57,882 bases of DNA from Actinomycetota bacterium (GTDB lineage: Bacteria > Actinomycetota > Acidimicrobiia > Acidimicrobiales > Ilumatobacteraceae), in assembly GCA_009703055.1 (NCBI GenBank), contig WLGW01000003.1, positions 1 through 57,882 of the forward strand, in the 5' to 3' direction. Below the pieces are notes generated by a model. It was not told where the DNA came from, made no database searches, and worked only from the letters and a program-made list of their open reading frames with translations. Both the position numbers and the translations under genes were made by a program. Positions 18,020 through 26,683 of the stretch are shown one piece after another (position 1 is the first letter of the stretch; every line of letters begins with the position of its first letter).

Positions 18020-18349
18020 CTAGTCTCGGGGAAAATTGACGCGAGGTCGTGGGATTTTCTGAGCGAGGTCTTGCACACCAGCACGACCAATGAGACGCAA
18101 TTGGCGCTCAATCAACATCGCAAAGAACAACATGCCAATAAAGGCACCGAAAGCCACGAGGTAATGGATCTGCAACGTGGCAACAATTCCGATGAGGCAG
18201 GCAACCATGCCCAACAACGACCACCACACACGCTTGGCAGAGTGGCTATACAAACCTTTTGACGAAACTGCAGACGCAAACTTCTCGTCAGCACTCAGTT
18301 GATGTTCGATCTCCCGAAGGATTCGTTGTTCGTCGTCAGACAATGGCAC
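18020..18349 (-). CDS. DUF3040 membrane protein
   Basis: 109 residues. The N-terminus MPLSDDEQRILREIEHQLSA is the hallmark of the actinobacterial DUF3040 family. Two membrane spans follow (WWSLLGMVACLIGIVATL and YLVAFGAFIGMLFFAMLI), then a basic tail. Members often lie near division and DNA repair genes in Actinobacteria; here the neighbours are dinB upstream and the small Trp-rich protein downstream. The function is unknown. Confidence 0.9.
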   Translation of the reverse strand: MPLSDDEQRILREIEHQLSADEKFASAVSSKGLYSHSAKRVWWSLLGMVACLIGIVATLQIHYLVAFGAFIGMLFFAMLIERQLRLIGRAGVQDLAQKIPRPRVNFPRD

Positions 18350-18433
18350 GCCTTGATTGTCTCACTCCGAGAGCCGAAACACAAAGCAGGAATGCACCAA
18401 TTTCTTCCTTCTTCCGAGCGACATGTCACACGG

Positions 18434-19693
18434 TCACTCGCCGTTTGCCTCCGGACCGAAGGGATTCTCCCCAGGACGACGGGAGTCAAGAGTGCTGGCG
18501 GGACCAATAAGACCCGGGCCAAACTTCTCCGCAATGGAGTCGATGGCCCGACTGGCAGGGACCCATTGCTCTTCGACATCTTCGGGGCTTTCACCCCCAT
18601 CGTCAAATAACCGTGGCGCAGCTCCCGCACTCTCACCGAGTTTTTGGGCATGTACCCCAAGGAGACGGACGCCTTGCGAGTAATCCAGAGATGCGAGAAG
18701 TGGCTCTAATGCAGCGACCATTGATGGCCCCGTTGTGAGCGGAACAGAGGGAGTTGTCGACCGAGTCACAGATTCAAATGATGAGAACTTCACCTTCAAC
18801 ATCAATGTTCCTGCCGCAATGCCGGCTTCACGGGTGCGACGAGCCACGGCATCACACAGACGCACCAAATGATGATGGAGCTCTTCGTGGGTGGTGATGT
18901 CACGCGAGAAAGTTTCTTCATGCCCAATCGACTTCGCCACTCTCTCTGGCTCCACTCGGCGATCATCAATGCCGTGGGCCAATGAATAGAGATGACGGCC
19001 GTGCGAGTCTCCAACAGCACTCAACAGAATTGGAAGATCGATTGCAGCGAGGTCACCAATGGATCGGATGCCCAATGTGTCTAAGCGTTTCAAAGTGGCA
19101 GGGCCCACTCCCCACAAACTTTGCACGGGCAAGGGATGAAGAAATTGAATCTCGTCGCCAGGCAGCACTTCATACACACCAAAACCGGGTTCGATTCCGC
19201 TGGGACGAGCTTTGGGTTTTGCAAACTCAGAAGCCATCTTTGCGATGAACTTGTTGGGTGCAATACCCACCGTGCATGGCAGTTGGGTTTGTTCAAAGAC
19301 ACGTTCACGAAGCAACGCAGCTACTTGCTGCGCATCTCCTAACAGCGACCGTGCTCCCGTGACATCAAGAAATGCTTCATCAACAGAAATCTGCTCCACC
19401 AGTGGTGTCACCGTTTCAAAGATGTCGTGCAGTTGATGGCTCACTTCTAAGTAGTGACTCATGTCGGGCGGCAGAAAGATTGCATCAGGGCACAGTCGAC
19501 GAGCAACGGCCGACGACAGGGCCGAATACACACCGAACTGACGAGCTTCGTACGACGCCGCCGACACGACCCCTCGACCCCCTGTGCCACCAACGACGAC
19601 AGGAAGTCCCCGTAACTCAGGGTGACGCAATAGTTCCACCGATACGTAGAACGCGTTCATATCAATATGCAGGATTGAACGATGGTCGGTCAC
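18434..19693 (-). CDS. dinB: DNA polymerase IV (Y-family)
   Basis: Error-prone translesion polymerase of 419 residues. The palm motifs HIDMNAFYVSVE (first catalytic Asp) and EQISVDEAFLDVTGARSLL (second acidic pair) are intact. The helix-hairpin-helix region is visible in LWGVGPATLKRLDTLGIRSIGDLA, and little-finger residues in SIGHEETFSRDIT follow. The C-terminus is longer than E. coli DinB and ends in an acidic, Pro-rich tail without an obvious beta-clamp motif. GTG start at 19693; an AGGAG lies two bases before it. It diverges from the membrane protein at 19722. Confidence 0.95.
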   Translation of the reverse strand: MTDHRSILHIDMNAFYVSVELLRHPELRGLPVVVGGTGGRGVVSAASYEARQFGVYSALSSAVARRLCPDAIFLPPDMSHYLEVSHQLHDIFETVTPLVEQISVDEAFLDVTGARSLLGDAQQVAALLRERVFEQTQLPCTVGIAPNKFIAKMASEFAKPKARPSGIEPGFGVYEVLPGDEIQFLHPLPVQSLWGVGPATLKRLDTLGIRSIGDLAAIDLPILLSAVGDSHGRHLYSLAHGIDDRRVEPERVAKSIGHEETFSRDITTHEELHHHLVRLCDAVARRTREAGIAAGTLMLKVKFSSFESVTRSTTPSVPLTTGPSMVAALEPLLASLDYSQGVRLLGVHAQKLGESAGAAPRLFDDGGESPEDVEEQWVPASRAIDSIAEKFGPGLIGPASTLDSRRPGENPFGPEANGE

Positions 19694-19721
19694 TTCTCCT
19701 GACGCTAGTTCAGCAACAGCA

Positions 19722-20003
19722 ATGCCCGCCTACGATGGGCAGGTGCCTCAACAGTCAGACTCACTCTCCGCTCTCCCCTCCACGGTGGCGCGCGTCCTTG
19801 CATTCATCGCCATCCTCGTCGGCGGACTCGCCGGCGCATTGATCGGATACGCGCTCGTTGACATTCAGGCTGAAGATGCTTCCGGGTTCCTTCTCGGTAT
19901 CGGCATCCTTCTTGGCTCAGTGAGTAGTGCCGCCGGTACAGCAGTTGTCGCCGTACTTGTTCTTCGTGCATTAGGTGAATGGCGAGAGATCGCTGACAAG
20001 TAA
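19722..20003 (+). CDS. Small membrane protein, unknown function
   Basis: 93 residues with two hydrophobic segments (VARVLAFIAILVGGLAGALIGYALV and FLLGIGILLGSVSSAAGTAVVAVLVL, both shown here in part only: residues about 23-46 and 56-82), a short polar N-terminus and a basic/acidic tail ending EWREIADK. I do not recognise a family. Its stop TAA shares a base with the next ATG (TAATG), which suggests translational coupling with the phosphatase gene. Start choice is uncertain because no strong Shine-Dalgarno is present. Confidence 0.7.
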   Translation: MPAYDGQVPQQSDSLSALPSTVARVLAFIAILVGGLAGALIGYALVDIQAEDASGFLLGIGILLGSVSSAAGTAVVAVLVLRALGEWREIADK

Positions 20004-20800
20004 TGAGTCAACTCGGTCTCGGCAACGAACTGCGCTCTATTGCTGAACAGTTAGCGCATGCAGCGGGTGACATGGCACTTGCAGGACGCAAGAGCGGCGA
20101 TGTCACTGCCACGACAAAGTCGTCCCCCACCGACATGGTGACGCAATACGACAAAGCAAGTGAAGACATGATCACTGCTGGTCTTCGTGAATTACGCCCG
20201 GATGACGGCATCGTGGGCGAAGAAGGTGCAAGTCGCGATGGGACCTCTGGCATCACGTGGCACATCGACCCTATTGATGGCACCTCAAACTTCTATTTCG
20301 ATATTCCCATGTGGGCTGTGTCTATTGGTGCTGTCGATGAGCACGGCCCCATCGCAGGTGCGGTGTATGCACCAGCCCTCGGCGACATGTTCACTGCAGC
20401 ACGCGGCGAAGGTGCCACATTGAACGGAGACCGTATTTCAGTGAGAGAGAACACCCTTCTCAGTGATGCACTTGTGTGTACTGGCTTCAGTTATCACGTG
20501 AGTCAACGAGAGATGCATGCCAAGCGTGTGGCAACCATGGTGGGCCAGATTCGTGACATTCGACGTTTCGGTGCAGCCGCAATTGACTTGTGCTTTGTTG
20601 CATGCGGTCGGCTCGATGCATATTTTGAAGAACATCTGAATTCATGGGACTTAGTTGCCGGGCAAGTCATTGCGACCGAAGCAGGTGCGCTCGTGACCAA
20701 TTACTCGGGCGACACTGCGACACCACAAGAAGTGCTTGCATCTCAACCTGGTGTGCAGAGAGCTCTTATCCAACTCATCTCTGATTCCAAGAAGGCTTAA
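20003..20800 (+). CDS. Inositol monophosphatase family phosphatase
   Basis: 265 residues of the lithium-sensitive Mg-dependent phosphatase family (SuhB/IMPase, HisN). Metal site motifs are in order: the KSSPTDMVTQYDKASED region, GEEG (about residue 72), WHIDPIDGTSNFYF (DPIDGT, about 88) and the C-terminal LNSWDLVAGQVIATEAGA (WDxxAG). Substrate cannot be told from sequence: myo-inositol 1-phosphate or histidinol phosphate are the main candidates in Actinobacteria. It is followed after two bases by glycerol kinase, with which it is almost certainly co-transcribed. Confidence 0.92.
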   Translation: MSQLGLGNELRSIAEQLAHAAGDMALAGRKSGDVTATTKSSPTDMVTQYDKASEDMITAGLRELRPDDGIVGEEGASRDGTSGITWHIDPIDGTSNFYFDIPMWAVSIGAVDEHGPIAGAVYAPALGDMFTAARGEGATLNGDRISVRENTLLSDALVCTGFSYHVSQREMHAKRVATMVGQIRDIRRFGAAAIDLCFVACGRLDAYFEEHLNSWDLVAGQVIATEAGALVTNYSGDTATPQEVLASQPGVQRALIQLISDSKKA

Positions 20801-20802
20801 CC

Positions 20803-22269
20803 ATGGGAGTTGTACTTGCACTAGACGCCGGAACAACTGGAGTGCGTACACGTGCAGTCTTCGATGACGGCCGTCAATCGTTTTCTGCTTATCGAGAGTT
20901 TCCGCAGTACTTTCCTCAGCCAGGCTGGGTGGAACATGATGCCAACGAGATTTGGGACGCGATTGCAGCCACTCTTGCTGAAGTTGTTGCTCAACTCAAT
21001 GAGCCCATTGCAGCGATTGGCATCACCAACCAACGAGAAACGATTCTCGCCTGGGACCAGCGCACCGGAGAACCGTGTTCACGCGCCATCGTGTGGCAAG
21101 ACCGTCGCACTGCTGCACGCTGTGAAGAACTTGCTCCACATCTCAGCACCGTTCGTCGCATCACCGGGTTAGTTCTTGATCCGTACTTCTCGGGCACAAA
21201 GGCTGCGTGGATTGCCGCACATCATGATCTTCCAGCTGCACCTCATCTTCGTATTGGCACGATCGATACATGGCTTGTGTGGAAGTTGACGAACGGCGCA
21301 TCCTTCGTCACTGACCCGAGCAATGCCAGCCGCACCATGTTGTTCGACATCACCACCATGCAGTGGAGCGACGAAATGTGCGCACTCATTGGCGTGCCAC
21401 GCGAAGCACTTCCTGAGGTGCGGCCATCAAGCAGTCGATATGGCGTTACAACAAATGTCCCTGGCGTTCCGAGCGGAATTCCCATCTCTGGCATTGCAGG
21501 CGATCAACAAAGTGCTCTCTTCGGACAGATGTGTACACAACCCGGCATGGCGAAGAACACGTATGGAACCGGAAGTTTTGTTCTTCTCAATGTTGGCACA
21601 ACGTGTCCAACGCCAACAGACGGAATGTTGACAACAGTTGCGTGGGATCTCGGCGATGGCGCACCGGTATATGCACTGGAAGGCGCAATCTTTGTCACCG
21701 GGGCTGCAGTGCAGTGGCTACGCGATGGACTCGGCATCATTCGCAATGCATCTGAGGTGGGCGAACTCGCTGCAACGGTTCCTGATTCAGGTGGCGTCTA
21801 CGTTGTTCCAGCATTCACTGGCCTCGGTAGTCCATGGTGGGACCCATATGCGCGAGGAACAATTGTGGGCATCACCCGCGGAACAACAAAAGCTCACATT
21901 GCTCGCGCCGTCATTGATGCCATGGTGTTCCAAACGCGTGATGCGATTGATGCAATGACAGTCGCTGGTGGCGTCACATTGAACGAGCTACGTGTTGACG
22001 GCGGTGCAGCAGTGATGGACGCCATGCTGCAACGACAAGCAAATGAGTTGCGCGTTCCCGTGCTGCGCCCCACCGACCACGAAACAACAGCATTAGGTGC
22101 CGCGTACTTGGCGGGACTTGCAGAAGGTGTGTGGTCAAGCATCGACGAAGTGTCGCAAATGTGGCAACTCGATCAACGTTTCGAACCTGCAGAGGAAAGT
22201 GGCGATCATGCCACGTGGTTACGTGCCGTTGATCGGTCTCGACATTGGGCTCAGGACACTCCTGAATAG
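20803..22269 (+). CDS. glpK: Glycerol kinase
   Basis: ATP-dependent phosphorylation of glycerol to glycerol 3-phosphate. 488 residues, two FGGY domains. N-terminal phosphate loop LALDAGTTGVRTRAVFDD. Glycerol-binding residues known from E. coli GlpK are all present: Arg78-Glu79 in NQRET, the Trp of IVWQDRRT, Tyr128 in LDPYFSG and Asp-Gln in GIAGDQQSALFGQ. FGGY motifs follow (GTGSFVLLN, GGAAVMDAMLQ). Codon context and 2-bp spacing link it to the phosphatase upstream. It ends just before a two-way hairpin. The second kinase at 33591 lacks two of these residues. Confidence 0.97.
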   Translation: MGVVLALDAGTTGVRTRAVFDDGRQSFSAYREFPQYFPQPGWVEHDANEIWDAIAATLAEVVAQLNEPIAAIGITNQRETILAWDQRTGEPCSRAIVWQDRRTAARCEELAPHLSTVRRITGLVLDPYFSGTKAAWIAAHHDLPAAPHLRIGTIDTWLVWKLTNGASFVTDPSNASRTMLFDITTMQWSDEMCALIGVPREALPEVRPSSSRYGVTTNVPGVPSGIPISGIAGDQQSALFGQMCTQPGMAKNTYGTGSFVLLNVGTTCPTPTDGMLTTVAWDLGDGAPVYALEGAIFVTGAAVQWLRDGLGIIRNASEVGELAATVPDSGGVYVVPAFTGLGSPWWDPYARGTIVGITRGTTKAHIARAVIDAMVFQTRDAIDAMTVAGGVTLNELRVDGGAAVMDAMLQRQANELRVPVLRPTDHETTALGAAYLAGLAEGVWSSIDEVSQMWQLDQRFEPAEESGDHATWLRAVDRSRHWAQDTPE

Positions 22270-22308
22270 TTCGCAGTTGGCATATGTGCCACCCACGAAA
22301 ACTGCGAG
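22270..22308. terminator. Bidirectional hairpin between glpK and the ROK kinase gene
   Basis: The inverted repeat TCGCAGTT (22271-22278) and AACTGCGA (22300-22307) encloses a smaller hairpin GGCA-TATG-TGCC. It fills the whole 39-bp gap between the two convergent stop codons. There is no long T tract, but position and symmetry make it a terminator candidate for both directions. Confidence 0.6.
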
Positions 22309-23175
22309 TTAACCGACTACTTCTCCGACGAGCAGTGCTGCACCAATAGCCCCAGCTTTTTCTCCGAGCGAAGCGGGAACAAGGCGCGGATGTGGTCGCA
22401 TCGCAGACGAATAGAGCGATTGCGAGAACTTTTCTTCCAGCACATCAATTCGTGTGGCAAAGGATTCGATGACTCCCCCGCCAATCACAATCACTTCGGG
22501 ATCGCAAATATTGGTGAGGCTCGCAAGACCTTCAGCAATCCACGATGCAAACATGTTCACCACTGCCGTGGCATCAGCATCACCTGCGTGAAACTTCTCG
22601 AACACTTCCTTGCCGTCGACACCACCGCTCAACATCTTGAGTGCTGACCCTGATGCGTACCGCTCCCAGCAGCCGCGTCGACCGCACGGGCATTCCACGC
22701 CGTCACGTTCAATCACCATGTGGCCAATTTCTCCGGCAAATCCATTTGCGCCGCGCTGAAGATGACCACCCATCACAATGCCACCACCGATACCCGTGCC
22801 GAGAGTGACCATGACGGCATCACGAGCTCCCATTGCAGCACCGGATTTCCATTCACCGAAGGCAGCAACCGTTGCATCGTTCTCGACATGCACTGCGATG
22901 CCTAAACGCTCACGCAACTCGGGCCCCACACCAATGTTGTGTGCGCCTTTCATGTTCGGTGACGCTTTGATCACACCATCTGCTGTGATGAGACCCGGCA
23001 CACCAATACCCAAGGTTGTTTCGCCCTCGAGTTCACGAAACATCTTTTCGAGTAGGTCAATGAGTTCTGATGCGTGAGGCGTGGGATACCTCACCTCATG
23101 AAGAACGTGACCATACGAGTCAACGATGACGCCGAGGCATTTAGTGCCGCCGACGTCAATGCCTACGTGTTTCAC
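22309..23175 (-). CDS. ROK family sugar kinase (glucokinase)
   Basis: 288 residues. The N-terminal ATP motif GIDVGGTKCLGVIVD and a second glycine-rich ATGTGIGG-like loop (VTLGTGIGGGIVMGG) are present. The sugar-binding GHMVIERDG and zinc site CPCGRRGCWERYASGSAL (HxCxCGxxGCxE type) mark the ROK family. In Actinobacteria the same cluster context (SRPBCC protein, membrane protein and mannosyltransferase) carries glucokinase, so glucose is the most likely substrate; other hexoses are possible. GTG start, 4-bp overlap with the SRPBCC gene. Confidence 0.93.
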   Translation of the reverse strand: MKHVGIDVGGTKCLGVIVDSYGHVLHEVRYPTPHASELIDLLEKMFRELEGETTLGIGVPGLITADGVIKASPNMKGAHNIGVGPELRERLGIAVHVENDATVAAFGEWKSGAAMGARDAVMVTLGTGIGGGIVMGGHLQRGANGFAGEIGHMVIERDGVECPCGRRGCWERYASGSALKMLSGGVDGKEVFEKFHAGDADATAVVNMFASWIAEGLASLTNICDPEVIVIGGGVIESFATRIDVLEEKFSQSLYSSAMRPHPRLVPASLGEKAGAIGAALLVGEVVG

Positions 23176-23606
23176 GATTCGGCGCGGGCCTTCAGTTCTT
23201 TCACTGCTTCGATCAAGATGCGAGCCTCAGCACGACGCTTCACGAAACCAGGCAAAGGAACCACGAGATCAAGTTCCAATTCATAGAACACTTGCGTCCC
23301 GCCATCAATTTCAACGAAGGAGTAGGCGCCATTCAATGCACGCATGATGTCGCCCTCAACGAGATGCCACGACAAGCGTGATGGCGCTTCTGAGTAGTCA
23401 TATTCCAAGGTGTAATGAGTGCTGCGACCAAGAGCTGATGCTCGGTACTCCACGCGTGATGGACGACCTTGGTCATCACGTTCACGAACAGTGGCCTCTT
23501 TGACGTCCTTGGCCCAGTCGGGATAGCTCTCGAAATCAAGAACAATCTGTGTGCACTTTTCAAGTGGTGCATCAATGAGTGTGGTCTGAGCAGCGCGATC
23601 AGTCAT
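23172..23606 (-). CDS. SRPBCC (polyketide cyclase/START-like) protein
   Basis: About 144 residues from ATG 23606 (MTDRAAQTTLIDAPLEKC), which overlaps the upstream stop by 8 bp; ATG 23615 is the alternative. The fold is marked by IDAPLEKCTQIVLDFESYPDW, REVxF-type strands (VEYRASALGRSTHYTLEYDY), WHLVEGDIMRALNGAYSFVE and a C-terminal long helix (ESERRAEARILIEAVKEL-like). Such proteins bind hydrophobic ligands; the ligand here is unknown. It sits between the membrane protein and the ROK kinase in a conserved actinobacterial neighbourhood near PimB-type mannosyltransferase genes. Confidence 0.87.
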   Translation of the reverse strand: MTDRAAQTTLIDAPLEKCTQIVLDFESYPDWAKDVKEATVRERDDQGRPSRVEYRASALGRSTHYTLEYDYSEAPSRLSWHLVEGDIMRALNGAYSFVEIDGGTQVFYELELDLVVPLPGFVKRRAEARILIEAVKELKARAES

Positions 23607-24111
23607 GGTCTTCATCTTGCCCGTTCGGAGAGGCCTCAGGCGACACCCTCTGTGAATTTGCTGCAGAACGGGGTGCAAACTGGCCATGGAACGCAGCCCA
23701 GAGCCCATTCAGACCCAAACCCAACATCGGAACCAAAATGCCAAAGGCGAGTGTGCTTCCGCTCTTTCCATCGGTGGATGGCCTCATGCCGGCAGTCACC
23801 AACCCAATAATCACTTGCAGTGTCAGCAACCCATTCATTCGACGAGCAACAGATTTCGGAGCACATTTGTCAATGAGGAAGTACATCGCAGCAACCGAGA
23901 TGTTGTCTTCACGGCTGCGTTGCACTGCGCTCCAGTACCCCCACAGGAAAGCACACACGCCGACAGAGAAACTTGCGAGACAGACAACGGCCGCAATGAC
24001 TTTCCAGGGCTGTTCAAAATAGACCGCGGCGAGAACAGCGGTCACCAAGAACAATGCGGTGAATACTGCATTCACTCGAACAATTACTGCGCCCTTCACG
24101 TCACCCATCAT
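23599..24111 (-). CDS. Four-span membrane protein, unknown function
   Basis: 170 residues with hydrophobic segments at about 13-30 (VFTALFLVTAVLAAVYF), 36-58 (VIAAVVCLASFSVGVCAFLW), 97-108 and 120-140 (STLAFGILVPMLGLGLNGLW). The tail is polar and acidic (SPEASPNGQDEDHD). I do not recognise a named family. Its start overlaps the mannosyltransferase stop by 4 bp and its end overlaps the SRPBCC gene, so all four genes of this unit are likely translated from one mRNA. Confidence 0.75.
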   Translation of the reverse strand: MMGDVKGAVIVRVNAVFTALFLVTAVLAAVYFEQPWKVIAAVVCLASFSVGVCAFLWGYWSAVQRSREDNISVAAMYFLIDKCAPKSVARRMNGLLTLQVIIGLVTAGMRPSTDGKSGSTLAFGILVPMLGLGLNGLWAAFHGQFAPRSAANSQRVSPEASPNGQDEDHD

Positions 24112-25229
24112 TGCCCCACTTTCAAGACATCACCTAAACGGCGTGCAAGAACGTCGTAGTTGAATTCACTGAGGGCTCGTTCACGGGACGCAACAACCAT
24201 GGATGCTCGTAGTTCAGGATTATCGAGAATGTCAACAATCCGTGCTGCAAGGCCCGACGAATCATCAGGATTAGTCATCACGAACCCCGTCACTCCATCA
24301 AGCACTGCTTCTGCTGCTCCACCGCTGTCGCCCGCGATCTGCGGCACGCCACAGGCAGCTGCTTCCACAAACACAATCCCGAAACCTTCTTGCTCGAGAC
24401 CACCCCAACGATTGCGACACATCATCGAGAACACATCGGCACATCCGTATAACGCGGGCAAGTCGTCATGGGGCACTCGTCCGAGGAAAGCAACGGGAGC
24501 TCGCATCTCGGCTGCTAGTTTCTTCAATCTGTCTTCGTCGCGACCTGTACTTGCAATCACCAATCGCAGGTTTGGACGATGAGGTGCCAACTGCGCAACT
24601 GCCTTAATCACAGTGTCGAAACCTTTTCTCGGCACGAGTCGACTAATGCCGAGAATGATTTCTTCGTTTTCTTTGAAACCGAAATGTTCACGCGCCGCTG
24701 TTCGTTGAGCAGAAGACAACGGAACAAATCGATCAGTGTCAACACCTGGTGGCACCACAGTGATGGGCAACGAACGAGATGCAGCATGCTCGCCTTCTCG
24801 CGCCGGATACCCACCCGCAGCAATGATGTGTTCGGCACCACGCAACACACGACCCAACACCTGCTTTGACCCCGGCAAACGACCCGGCACCGTGACCTCA
24901 GCACCGTGCAACACCACCATGTACGGCAGTTTCAGCGATGGCCCCACAAGACCAAGCGGTAATGCAGGATCAAGAACAACAAAATCTGCACCGAAGTCTT
25001 TGGCCATCGCATTAATGCGCTGCACCATCCACGGATGAGGCAACAACACCGGCTCTCGTGTCCGTTCAATGCGATATGCCTGCTGAGCATCAAACTCTGC
25101 AGCCCCTTCGTGCGGACTCGTGAGAACTGCGAATGAGTCTGAGGGCAATCGACGCCACCATTCCCACAAAAGAGATTGAATGCCGCCAATCTTTGGCGGG
25201 AAGTCATTGGTGACAAGAAGATGCTTCAT
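24108..25229 (-). CDS. GT4 glycosyltransferase, PimB-like mannosyltransferase
   Basis: 373 residues, GT-B fold. The N-terminus LLVTNDFPPKIGGIQSLLWEW matches the start of mycobacterial PimB', the enzyme that adds the second mannose to phosphatidylinositol mannosides. Further shared features are VVPPGVDTDRF, SRLVPRKGFDTVIKA, FLGRVPHDDLPALYGCADVF and the donor site EQEGFGIVFVEAAACGVPQI, followed by GDSGGAAEAVLDG. Acceptor identity is inference; another lipid or glycan acceptor is possible. An inositol-phosphatase family gene lies 4 kb away. ATGA overlap with queG. Confidence 0.87.
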   Translation of the reverse strand: MKHLLVTNDFPPKIGGIQSLLWEWWRRLPSDSFAVLTSPHEGAAEFDAQQAYRIERTREPVLLPHPWMVQRINAMAKDFGADFVVLDPALPLGLVGPSLKLPYMVVLHGAEVTVPGRLPGSKQVLGRVLRGAEHIIAAGGYPAREGEHAASRSLPITVVPPGVDTDRFVPLSSAQRTAAREHFGFKENEEIILGISRLVPRKGFDTVIKAVAQLAPHRPNLRLVIASTGRDEDRLKKLAAEMRAPVAFLGRVPHDDLPALYGCADVFSMMCRNRWGGLEQEGFGIVFVEAAACGVPQIAGDSGGAAEAVLDGVTGFVMTNPDDSSGLAARIVDILDNPELRASMVVASRERALSEFNYDVLARRLGDVLKVGQ

Positions 25230-26383
25230 AGGTCGCCCCGCAAGGTTGGCAGATGCGCAAGTTCTTCGCCGACCAATTCATCAGGATCATCAAAATGAAG
25301 AAGTGAATTGAGTCCCAGTCGGGCCGCGGTCCACACAGCATGGGCACGCAACTCGGCACGCTCATGCGATAGATAACGACGCACAACATCCACAACGGCG
25401 TCATCAGACGGTTGAGCAATGTTGCCCAGAATGATCAGCAGGTTGCGCCTCACCCACGTCATGTCACGACCATGTACATACCAACCATCACAGGCAGCCT
25501 CAAGTGCGTTGTCGTCGAGATGCAACCACGACACAACATCGATGAAAGGAACATGATGTTCTGATGCTGGCTGTGAACCGCCACGCTTCGTCGGCGGACA
25601 CACTGTCTGGCAGTCATCACATCCGTAAATGCGATCAGCCAATGCCTCGCGATGTGCGCGATCAAAAATGCCGGGCTTTTGCAAAAGCCACGACAAACAA
25701 CGATTCGCATCAATCACGCCAGGTTCGACGATGGCGCCTGTCGGACATGCAGGCTGACAGCGCACACATGTTCCGCACCCATCTTCCACCGGCGTCGCAA
25801 TGGGCAAGTCCGCTGTTGTGACAATGCAACCAATCACCATCATGCTGCCTTTGCCGGGCACCAAGATGTTGGCGTTACGCCCAAACCAACCAAGACCAGC
25901 GAGGTAGGCAATCTCGCGATCAACAATGGAGTTGTCGTCTGCAAAAACTGTTGCTCGGTGACCATCGGTTCGCAACTGCGCCGCAACCTGCGTGAGTGAA
26001 GCCTTCAAATGTCCGTAATGGTCATCCCATGCATAGCGAGCAACTCGCGCCAACGGACGATCACCACTGCGCATCTCGGGCTCGTCGAATGCATACGAAC
26101 GCATCCCCACAATCACTGTTCGCGCTTCCTCAACCAACAGAGCTGGGTTCGTGGAACGTTCCGGGCGTAGATAGGTGAACTTCATTCCATTGACAAGACC
26201 GCGTGACTCGCGATCATGCAACTGATCTAAAGCGCGATGCATGACGCCTGCGGGGGCAACGCCCACAACATCGAGTCCTGCCTGAAGACCAAGCTCATGG
26301 AGTTGCGCCCAATACTGCGCCCCCGATGGGGCGTTCGAGGCAACCAGCTTTGGGTTCTTCGGAGTTCGGTTAGCCAACGGCAC
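25226..26383 (-). CDS. queG: Epoxyqueuosine reductase QueG
   Basis: Cobalamin and Fe-S enzyme that reduces epoxyqueuosine in tRNA to queuosine. 385 residues. The N-terminal domain (DUF1730) includes AYDWDDHYGH-like residues (RYAWDDHYGHLKASL) and YLAGLGWFGRNANILVPGKG. Two 4Fe-4S sites follow: CGTCVRCQPACPTGAI and CDDCQTVCPPTKRG with the extra Cys in NRCLSWLL. The C-terminal part is HEAT-like (RRYLSHERAELRAHAVWTAARLG). GTG start; the preceding small gene overlaps it. No other queuosine gene is in the window. Confidence 0.93.
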   Translation of the reverse strand: MPLANRTPKNPKLVASNAPSGAQYWAQLHELGLQAGLDVVGVAPAGVMHRALDQLHDRESRGLVNGMKFTYLRPERSTNPALLVEEARTVIVGMRSYAFDEPEMRSGDRPLARVARYAWDDHYGHLKASLTQVAAQLRTDGHRATVFADDNSIVDREIAYLAGLGWFGRNANILVPGKGSMMVIGCIVTTADLPIATPVEDGCGTCVRCQPACPTGAIVEPGVIDANRCLSWLLQKPGIFDRAHREALADRIYGCDDCQTVCPPTKRGGSQPASEHHVPFIDVVSWLHLDDNALEAACDGWYVHGRDMTWVRRNLLIILGNIAQPSDDAVVDVVRRYLSHERAELRAHAVWTAARLGLNSLLHFDDPDELVGEELAHLPTLRGDL

Positions 26384-26621
26384 GGTGCCGAAGCGTAGGC
26401 ACCAAACCGGCCTGAGCGAGCAAACGAATTTCTCGAAGCTCTTCCAGATTGAGAATCACGGCCCCAGATTCAGGCATATCGCACAAAACGCTCATCATGC
26501 AGTCCCCACAGGCATCAGTGTCCTTCATGACGCAGGTGTCGCACGAGATCATGAGAACTGGCTGATGGGCTTCTGTGGCGGTGTGTACTGGTGAGATGTC
26601 TTCCATGCCCACCACTTTCAT
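26370..26621 (-). CDS. Small Cys-motif protein, unknown function
   Basis: About 83 residues from ATG 26621; ATG 26606 and a TTG at 26636 are alternatives. The core ISCDTCVMKDTDACGDCMMSVLC holds five cysteines in a CxxC-x7-CxxC-x5-C pattern (22 residues, so only in summary), which looks like a zinc or Fe-S site. The C-terminal half is a helix (LEELREIRLLAQAGLVP). I recall similar short proteins next to other actinobacterial genes but no function. It overlaps the queG start by 14 bp. Confidence 0.75.
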   Translation of the reverse strand: MKVVGMEDISPVHTATEAHQPVLMISCDTCVMKDTDACGDCMMSVLCDMPESGAVILNLEELREIRLLAQAGLVPTLRHRAVG

Positions 26622-26683
26622 CAAGGGGTGTGACAAGGTTGCGTGACAAGGCCCTGAGAAGGATCTAATTGCAGTGCAAGCAG

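Noticed and set aside
19180-19200. tRNA T-loop-like GGTTCGATTCC
   Set aside because: Lies inside dinB coding sequence on the other strand, with no acceptor stem or anticodon arm around it.
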